A stretch of DNA of 64,000 nt from Ceratobasidium sp. AG-K (Eukaryota; Basidiomycota; Agaricomycetes; Cantharellales; Ceratobasidiaceae): contig JAWNGF010000003.1 of the NCBI GenBank assembly GCA_037039685.1, positions 5,058,571 to 5,122,570 on the forward strand. Reading direction: 5' to 3'. The notes beneath the pieces are model-generated. The model had not been told where the DNA came from, ran no database searches, and worked only from the letters and a program-made list of their open reading frames with translations. Every line of letters starts with the position of its first letter. The stretch's first letter is position 1. The position numbers and the translations under genes were made by a program. This document shows positions 56,360 through 64,000 of this stretch, in pieces.

Positions 56360-58750
56360 TCCCGAAAATTGGGGCACATTGATACGGATGTCATCTGGCG
56401 ACTCAGTGTGAGAAGGTACCGCCTGATGATGTTTTTCATGTCGTCTCGCAGATGCTTGACGATTTTGAGCATCGGCAACGATTCCTCACTATCCTAAAGT
56501 GCTCCCCCTTTGTGGTACGAAACGATATTCGAATAGAATTAATCATGATTGCTCTCACTGCGTGATGCCTTGTGATTCTTGTTGTCACTCTGATTGAACA
56601 TCCACTCGGGTCTCCCATACTCTTGTAGAACGACGTTGACCACCTCCGCCGAACCTTTTTCTTCTCATAACTTTGGAAAGGCTCATGTTAGTCGCTCAAT
56701 CGTTCCAGCTAAATCGTTGTACTGCGCCCCTGCATCCAAAATGCGTTTGTCAACGCCCGTGGTAGGATGCCGAAATCGTGGGGAGAAAGGACGAGCAAGT
56801 GCTGGCAAAATCCCAGCTTTGACCAGTGCTTCCAGCTGCCCTCGGGCCTCTTTCAAGTCACCGTTGGTCATTGAAGTTGTAGTAGTGATAGTGGGATATT
56901 GACTGGATGCTGGAGATTCTGAAGGGGCGTGTTTGAGCTCATCAAGCAAGGTGTTTGTCAATTGCAAGAGCGAGGTAATGATAAAGACTTGTTCTTCCGA
57001 ATTAAATGCAGCGGCCTCCCAGTACTGAAGCAGTTGAACAATGTGTTTTCCAAGGGCGATTGACCAGGCAAGAATGTTGGGTGAGTGGCTATTTTCTGTG
57101 GACAAGGAATACAACCTGTTGAGTAAGCTCGCCTTGATGTACAAGCAGTATCCAATTGCGCGATACACTTCTCTTAGTCGCTCTTCTTCCGGAATATCGG
57201 ATCAGAAATAGTTATTGCGGAAGAACCGGTAAGGTCTGGGCGAACCAATCGAGGCACGGAGTACCCAATTTTCTCCAAAGGCTCCCAGATCACATTGCGA
57301 CGAGAATAATTAGGATACTTGGCTTCCCATTCAGACGATAACCTGAACACACAGAAGGGCATCAAGACATAAGCTACAATAGTATTGCTTGCTGCAGCAT
57401 GCCCATTGGCCGTGGGGGGCATTCCTCCGCATTCCTCTAAATTGGTTGGGGTAATAGACTTGTCGGATACACCGGGCCCAAATATGGTATCTGGCAGGAA
57501 CTTTGCGAGGAGACAAGCCCGCTCTCTACCTAGACGGTATTGTTATAGGCTACTTAAAAGGACCCCAGTAGACGACAATATGCTTGACAGGCAGTTGACG
57601 TGTGACTCTGATTCATACACTTCTAGGATATGGCCATAATCAAGCCTGTGGGGTGCCTTTGGTACTAGCGCATCTTTGAAACCTTTGATTTCTTTGAGAT
57701 CGTGAAGGAGCGCAGATAACCCGTCGGAAAGGGAGTGATTGGCATAGGTGGATGAATCCAGAGCGGAGCTGACCGCATCAATTCTGTATTGGAGCAAGTC
57801 AAACTGATAGAGGCGGACTTCTGTGTCGTGGAATACTGGAATGTTCCAATAAAGAGATCCGAATCAGCAGAGACGGAGTTATACAAGGTGGCGCAGACGA
57901 AACTGATCAACCCCACAAAGTATTCACTGTTATCGTCCACCGCAGGGCCATCTTCGTGATCTGGGCATTTGGTAAACGCATTGAGTATACCTGTAATACC
58001 CACAATAGCAAGCCAAAGGCCATTTTCTTGACGTTTCCACAAACCACAGAAGTGGCTTAGAGTAAGCGTGCTATCAGATTTACAAGGAGCAAACAACGTG
58101 GCTGCGGGCCGCTCTTTTTGTTGACTAGATGACCAAGAGTCATTGGTGTAATCCATGACAGTGTTCAGAAAGATCCACCAAAGGGTCAGATACACCTCGA
58201 CATCCAAGGAATCAGGGCGCCGTCAAAGCTTTTTATTTAGTAGTGTTCTCCCAAGGGCGGCACACGTCCTCAGGCCTGGCTTGGGCATGCACCCAAGCAC
58301 CATCTTCCTAGCCAAATCTTCCAACCACAATGTGGGCCCAGAAAACTTGGCCACAGTTGCTTCAATTGTTGCAATCTCTTTGTCGACCTCATCAGGGCTC
58401 ATATCCAGTAGTAGCTCACTAAGACAATAAATGTTAGCTAGTGTAGAAAATCAAAGAGTGAAGACATGTGACTCACAATTGACTGATTTTCCATGGCAGT
58501 AGGTAGATATCCATATAGCTAGATGGGAAACTCATAGCCATGGGCAAACAGTGAGGTAAATCAGTCTAGTGCATAATGAATCAATGCCATGTGTGTGCCT
58601 CCACTCAGCTGGATCATACTGGAAGCGATTCAAGTGTTCCACAGCTGTCAACGCAAGCATATAGAGCTGGCTACCATCCACTGATGAGTCTACCACCACA
58701 ACACGGAAGGTCATAATGTGGTCCAATAATTCTTTGACAGCCTCCACAAT
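56360..58750 (-). pseudogene. DUF6535 paralog, truncated and frameshifted
   Basis: Parallels the C-terminal two thirds of the intact gene: LLDHIMTFRVVVVDSSVDGS, YDPAEWRHTHGIDSLCTRL, MSPDEVDKEIATIEATVAKF, WWIFLNTVMDYTNDSW, YRAIGYCLYIKASLLNRLYS and KIVKHLRDDMKNI appear in order. A TGA interrupts LLNKKL/RRPDSLDVE at about 58230, several frameshifts follow (57840, 57540, 57170), and the N-terminal DUF6535 TM region is missing upstream of 58750. Dead tandem duplicate. Confidence 0.8.
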
Positions 58751-60628
58751 AAGTTGTTATACACTGGTCTGTATCAGTCCTTTGTAGCATGGAATCCACC
58801 AGTTGTTTTGACTGCTTGTTGTGAGCTAGGCTCACCATGGACTTGTCTTGCGCCCTCTCCCACATTTAGTGCAGTGTATGGATGATGTGTCACCCTTGGC
58901 CCATATGGTCTTGGCTGTTTCTCAGTTTCTTTGATTCCCTTTGCTGGCGTTCCCTTTGTCTGGCCACAACCTTCATCAGCAAAAAGGGGACAAAATAAAT
59001 ATCGATTTAAATAATATACCTTTCATGTAATTAATTGTAATCTAGTGCCCATCTCAGATGCAGTTTTGAGCACTCTCAATTTGCCATTGTGCTTGCCATT
59101 GATGTGAATCCACACGTAAGATTGTAGCCATTTGAAATCTAACTGGTGTAATCATAACTGCTTGCAATCCAAAACAGCACACCAAATCACTGGAAATCCA
59201 TCTGTTGATTGTCAAATCACTTCAAATCCACAAGTTGAACGGCAAATCACTCCAAATCCACCAATCCAATTGTCAAATCACTTCAAATCACCTCAAATTG
59301 GTGCTCGGTAAACCACTCCCAGACACCCAAGAACCCCAAAGTAATTCAACGGCAAGTTAGCTGTGAAGTGAGTCCCAGGACCCGCAAGTAAGCACTTGCG
59401 CTTGTTTTGAATAAGTGCTTGTTTTTTCTTTGTGATTTGGCACACGGGTACACACAAAGTCCGCTAACTGCTTGAATCGACATTTCTCAAACGGTCTAAC
59501 CAGGTAGTTTACATGTGTATTACGTGCTCACAAATCAATACATCCAATAAAATTATGTTTGCGCGCACGGAAGAACTCGTTTTGGGTGGCCCATTTGGCA
59601 TGCGCGTAATCAAAACGGGTGCACTGATAAAACAGTCAGATGTTACGACAGCCAGCCAAGTGAGGCGTCATGACGTACCTGAATCGACGGGGTCGCACAA
59701 CTCTGGAGGTGAGTATACACAGCCGTGCGGACGCGTCGGACAATAGGGCGAGCGAAAGCAGATGAACGAGCCACAAAACCACCAAAGCAGCCCTCCAAAC
59801 CACGGGATTGAACGGACTCAAATGCGCTCAATTGTTCCCAAAAGGAAGTGGACGCCTCGGGCAGGGCGAATGTAAGACACGTCGCGGGCAAGCCAATGAA
59901 CCAGCGCGAGGACCGACGCGTGCGGGTAGAGTTGTGACGCGCCCGACAACGAGATGGGGCTTGGAGTTGGTTAGGCGGGCCGAGGTGGAGCTGGTACAAG
60001 AGCAGGCTGGGGAGGGGGTCGGAGCGAGCGCAAGGACAAGACAACAAGGGTGGTTTAACTTGGGCATTGAGTGGCTGTAGAGGGGCGTAACAACCGGCAT
60101 TGGTAGCGGCAAGGAAGCTTGCGATGAATGAGAACCGGAACGCAAGGTGCCAATTTACGGGTGGGGGCAAAACGACCCCCAATCTTGACGGCGACTCTCA
60201 ATGCCTGATGGAAACCACAAAAAAAAAACCAAAAAACGTGGGCAAATGGAAAAAAATAAAAGCACAGAGAAGATCTTACCTCAGCGTGCACGATACTGCG
60301 GCCAAGAGGCCTGGAAACTTGACACCAAATGGGACCGACGTAGGCAATCTATTTAATAACGGTCAGAACGAATTCGTATGCGACGTTTTCAATCGTCACA
60401 CTCGGATACTCACTAAATACTAGCGAGGTTGTAAGCAAATTGAGTAGCGATCGAGCTGAGAGAAACAGCGATGGGATTGCCACCTGTAAGCGCACTCGCG
60501 ATGTGTGGCCTGCACCGCCAAGAGGAGGCGCATGAGGTACGCGCGTGCCATTGAGGTTTTGTAGGTCGCGCTTGAAAAAACATGTCAAGTCAGCAATATT
60601 TGAGCATAGGAAACAAAACCGACTAACC
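58751..60628. other. Repeat-bearing spacer next to Plavaka element
   Basis: Begins where homology to the DUF6535 gene stops. Contains degenerate AAATCACT repeats (59180-59300), an inverted repeat around 59390-59432 and two mutually antisense open frames (minus 59643-60182, plus 59808-60080) without recognisable content. Part is probably the 3' flank of the transposon. Confidence 0.4.
59180..59300 (+). repeat. Degenerate tandem repeats, unit about 30 nt
   Basis: The word CAAATCACT followed by (T/C/G)(C/G)AAATC recurs four times at about 30-base spacing, with variable sequence between copies. Confidence 0.55.
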
Positions 60629-63600
60629 TCAACGCGCGGCCAGGCGATTCTCCCAGTGCTGCAGGACATTGAAAACGAAATAGGACGAATACCAGTTAAA
60701 GTGGAAGATACGGCAGGTTTGCAGCAAGTCTTCGGACAAGGAGATTTTGTGGGTCGGTAAGAGCAAGCTGAACTGAGGAGTAAGATGGCAAGCCATGTGC
60801 AGCCGGTAAAGGGGCATGACAGAGACGTGTTGGACGGAGGGGCCGGTCATGTTGTGGCTGGTCGAGTAAAACCCATCCGCGTGCCCGGGTTCAGCTGAGA
60901 ACGGTTGGAAGTGCTCGACGTAGGCAAGCTTTTTGTCGTAAATATGGCGAAGGTGTCGAGGTAACGTGAATATTACTCGTACGCGACCGGCACCGTAGCC
61001 TGCAGTTAATCGTTAACCAATACTTGCGTGGGGGCAAGAAATGCGAGAGAACTTACGGTGAATACCCTGGTTCTCGGGGTTAGTAACAAACAGCGCCGTG
61101 TCGAAGGCGCCATGACGCGTCAGACGGTTGTACTCGTTGCGTAACTTGGGGGTCGCATGGATGGTATTGATCTGTGGGCCATCCTGGGGGAGGAACGGAA
61201 GGCGTCCGTGTTCGAGTCGGCATCGGTGCCAGACAGCAAAGTTATGTGTTTTGTTGAGGGGAACACATGTGTGATTGCTGTTGCGACTACGGAGGAATGC
61301 TTGCGTGGCTTCGACGATTGAGGTTGCGTGGTGTATTCTTGCTAAGTAAGCGCTGGTCCGGCTCACGTGGCTCTTGTTGCCTGTGGTCGACACCATCGGC
61401 TTGGGATGCCAGATTAACTCCGAATCCCATTCGTGGCAGACTTCAGTGCGACTGTTTGTTGCCTCGGTCAACGGCAGCGCCATTGCACGGCCCAGCAATC
61501 CGCCTCGTTCCTTCCCGCTTCTTGGTCGGCGAACGACCTCAAACTTGCCTCCGTCCTCGTCGGTCCCAGTGCCCTTGACCTTGTCTGGTAGCCCGCTGGT
61601 GCTGTCCCTACTTGGTAGAATGCCGATATTGATTAGGTGAGTACGCAACAATACCCAGGCTTCCCAACGCTGAAGATATCTTGCCATTTGGGGCATAGGG
61701 TTCACCTTGTTTGACGCCCGCCAACCGTCCTTGACATACTCAATATGCAATCGTTTGGTTGCTTTGGTATTGAAGTTGTCGGCGGTCCCAAGGCTACGAA
61801 TCGAATCGGCAAAATGGCGTAGCATGTGGAGCTTTGGGGTGCCGTCGAAACTGCCTTTACCAAGTACGTCCCGTTTCTTGAAAATCTTCTTGAGGTCGTG
61901 GAATCGAGCTAAGCAAGCTTCCAGGTCGGTTATGTCCTCCTCGGTCATTTGCAACAAGTGCGCCAGCCGCATGAAATCGACAAGATTACGCGAAGCAGCC
62001 ACAGTGTCCGGCTTGTTGCATCCCAACGCAACCGCCATGAAAACCTGGGCAAGGGATTTTGCCTCCTTGCCAGTCCACTGGGAGATCTTTGATTTCCTGT
62101 TGCTAAAATGGCAAAGGCCCAGGGCGCGTGGGAGACTGGTCAACCAGCGGTCGAACCTTTTTGGAGTGAGTAGGTTTGTCATCCACTTGACCAAATGGTC
62201 AAGGAAGACGCCTTTGTTGACCTGGTGCAGTAGATCAGGCGTAATTGCGCTGGGAATGTCAGCAAACGGCAGTTTGGCCCAGAACGGGCGCACTGGGCGA
62301 TAGCCCAGTTTCCGAAGTGCGGGCCCAGGTTGCCCTCGTGCCCCATCCAACTCTTCAAGGAAATCCACCTTGTCCCGCTTGCGATGACACCGATTGCAAT
62401 TCCCGCGGCCTTTTAGTGGGCTATGGCATATGGGACATCCACTTTGCCAAACGCAGGAGACGAGGCACTGCTCTGGCCAGTCGCCGATGAATGCCGAGAG
62501 GATGGGGAAAACGAGGCGGACACCGCCGTCGGCGCACAACATCTCAACGTCGCGCTCGCCAGCCTTTTGCAAAGGCTTCAAAAGCCGTTTCATGCATTTG
62601 TGGTAGAACTGCCACCCCGACTTTCCGTTCTCCGAAACCACGGGGATATATCCAAGCAGAATCTGTGCGTGTTCAGACGGACGACAGGGAACCGATTTAC
62701 TGATGTTGCCGATCGTCAGGTAAACCAGCCACGCAACACAACTACCGCTCATGAGCGACAGCTGGGTCTTATTGGACGACAGTATGACGGTTGCGACCAT
62801 AGCCCCGCGCCTGCCGCCCAGTACGTTCTACCATGAACAATACGAGTGAGTCTACTTCCGCGTCAAACCAGATCGTTTTAAATACTTACCTGTAGTCTCC
62901 ACCACCGGTTACCAGTCCAGACCTCCCCGTAAATCCGTTGAGTGTGCAATCTTGAGGTGTACTGACAGACTGGTGCATACCGCATGTATTTGGCAAAGCG
63001 ACGCGTCGACATCAACTGACGGATAACGTCAATCGGGTTGCGCGTCCAAAAATCGATCCAATCGCCGTTCGGTTGCTTGATCACCAGTTTCTCCCAATCG
63101 GGACCGTGTGGTAGTTTATCGACCTCCTCGAGGAAGTCGTGGCAGCTCTGCCAGGGCAATGAAGTATTCTGTGGACGCGTAAGTATTAATAACGGTCAAA
63201 AAATTGTGTGCTCACATGTTTACGCAGGTACTCCTTGCGTTCCCAATTGCTCGCGTGGATATTCCCCAACCATTTGTCATGCTTGAAGAGCTTTGTATCC
63301 TCCCAGATTGGGTTGTATGAAGACCTTGGCTGTTTGGGCGGGGTTTCCCATCGTATGACGCCTCCGGCGGTTGGGTCAGGATGCAATTCCTCATGAATCA
63401 ATTTGTGCGGTGGGCGACAAGCGGGGGTAGGGGTGACTTTTGGCGGAGGGCCTTGCCAGCACACATCGTCATCGACGTCGTCATCGTCGGTGCTCTCGTC
63501 GCCTTTGTCGTCGCTGTCCCATTCCGAATCCATTGACTCGTCGTCTGGGACAAAATCCGGGTCGCCCTCATTGCCCTCGTCATAACCAGGAGGCGGGACC

Positions 63601-63932
63601 AAGTCCTTGTTCTTGTTGTGGGTCCAGCCACTTGGGCCAGCACCATCAAGAGCGTCCTTCATTTCGATATCTTTGTCCGCCACGCATTCTTCCTCGGGCG
63701 GGGGCTCAACAACGACCTTGGGCAAGCGCAAACGTAGCGGGTTTTTTGGCGCGGGATGGGAAGTGGGGTCGCAGGTGTGGTTCCAGTGAGCTACGAGAAC
63801 ACGCGCGTCATACTCAGCGAGGTAGTACTTGCGACACTTAGGTACTTGGGAATAATGGTTTCTCAGACTGCGAGCGCTGGGTACTGATTCCTTGCAACTA
63901 CGGCAGCGGAACTTGGACTTGCTGGGGATCAT
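60629..63932 (-). CDS. Plavaka-type transposase, apparently intact
   Basis: Exons 63216-63932, 62890-63168, 61057-62827 and 60629-60999 sum to 3138 nt, 1045 aa, with GT/AG introns in frame. ATG at 63932 precedes a Cys/His finger (FRCRSCKESVPSARSLRNHY). An acidic Asp/Glu region follows, then HDFLEEVDKLPHGPDW, IDFWTRNPIDVIRQL, RYAPVCQYT and GEVWTGNRWWRLQ, all usual in Plavaka proteins. The core has VATVILSSNKTQLS, VYLTIGNISKSV, CPICHSPL, ITPDLLHQVNKGVFLDHLVKWM and KLHMLRHFADSIRS; the C-terminus matches the DUF6830-like region (YLARIHHATSIVEA). A CACTA-related cut-and-paste transposase family of fungi. No stops or shifts were seen. Element ends not found; the right one lies outside the window. 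Confidence 0.82.
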
Positions 63933-64000
63933 GATGCGGCGCGTAGCTGGCGACAATCTCCGAGGGGTGAGTGAGACTTGTCGCAATTTTTGGAGAACTT

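Noticed and set aside
59643..60182. Minus-strand 179-aa open frame overlapping a plus-strand frame
   Set aside because: Low-complexity Ser/Arg/Leu composition and full overlap with another frame; neither supported.
1..64000. CRISPR arrays, tRNA or rRNA genes, riboswitches
   Set aside because: No regular repeat-spacer pattern, cloverleaf with CCA-type context, or conserved rRNA block was seen on either strand by eye.

Overview
The window is nuclear DNA of a filamentous basidiomycete (Agaricomycetes), most likely a Rhizoctonia/Ceratobasidiaceae-type genome. This rests on dense 45-75 nt introns with GT-AG ends and CTAAC-like branch sites, DUF6535 and DUF6699 family genes, F-box paralogs, a Plavaka-type transposase and chromodomain Ty3/gypsy elements. 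No bacterial signals, tRNA, rRNA or CRISPR arrays were recognised. The species assignment is inference from gene families.

Layout. 1-11,000 is a normal gene-rich segment: PEX3 (minus, 3' end cut by the window edge), a small single-TM protein divergent from it, two tandem DUF6699 paralogs, an F-box/LRR-like gene whose ATG is split by an intron, and a large unrecognised protein with a C-terminal TM segment. 11,900-38,700 is an accessory block of duplicated, mostly decaying F-box and cytochrome P450 genes. In it, one P450 pseudogene (15598-34796) carries a three-level nest. A pogo/Fot1-like DNA transposon (16355-33301, TA duplication) sits in a P450 exon. A chromodomain Ty3/gypsy element (17438-31614, CTAAC duplication) sits in its transposase. 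A second Ty3/gypsy element (22936-30157, GGCTC duplication) sits in the integrase of the first. The adjacent paralogous P450 (35516-37789) is complete.

Both retroelements share an unusual architecture. Each has a 12-nt primer-binding site two bases after the 5' LTR that is the exact complement of LTR sequence about 33 nt downstream of the TATA box, as in Tf1-type self-priming. Each has a hairpin at the U3/R boundary. Each has the same heptamer G GGA AAA at the end of gag with pol in the -1 frame. The inner element has intact gag and pol, a Gcn4-like site cluster in its LTR, and a third, Trp-rich ORF after pol that overlaps the pol tail in another frame. The outer element has a degenerate extra coiled-coil reading frame between LTR and gag.

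39,480-55,550 returns to housekeeping and signalling genes: a NudE-type dynein regulator, a Vnx1-type vacuolar cation/H+ antiporter, a membrane-anchored hybrid histidine kinase, and an intact DUF6535 gene containing a predicted 5-nt exon. A truncated DUF6535 pseudogene, short degenerate repeats and an apparently intact Plavaka transposase gene (60629-63932) close the window. Exon models were built by hand. For several genes (P450, DUF6535, antiporter, NudE, Plavaka, F-box/LRR) the summed exon lengths are exact multiples of three, which supports the models.
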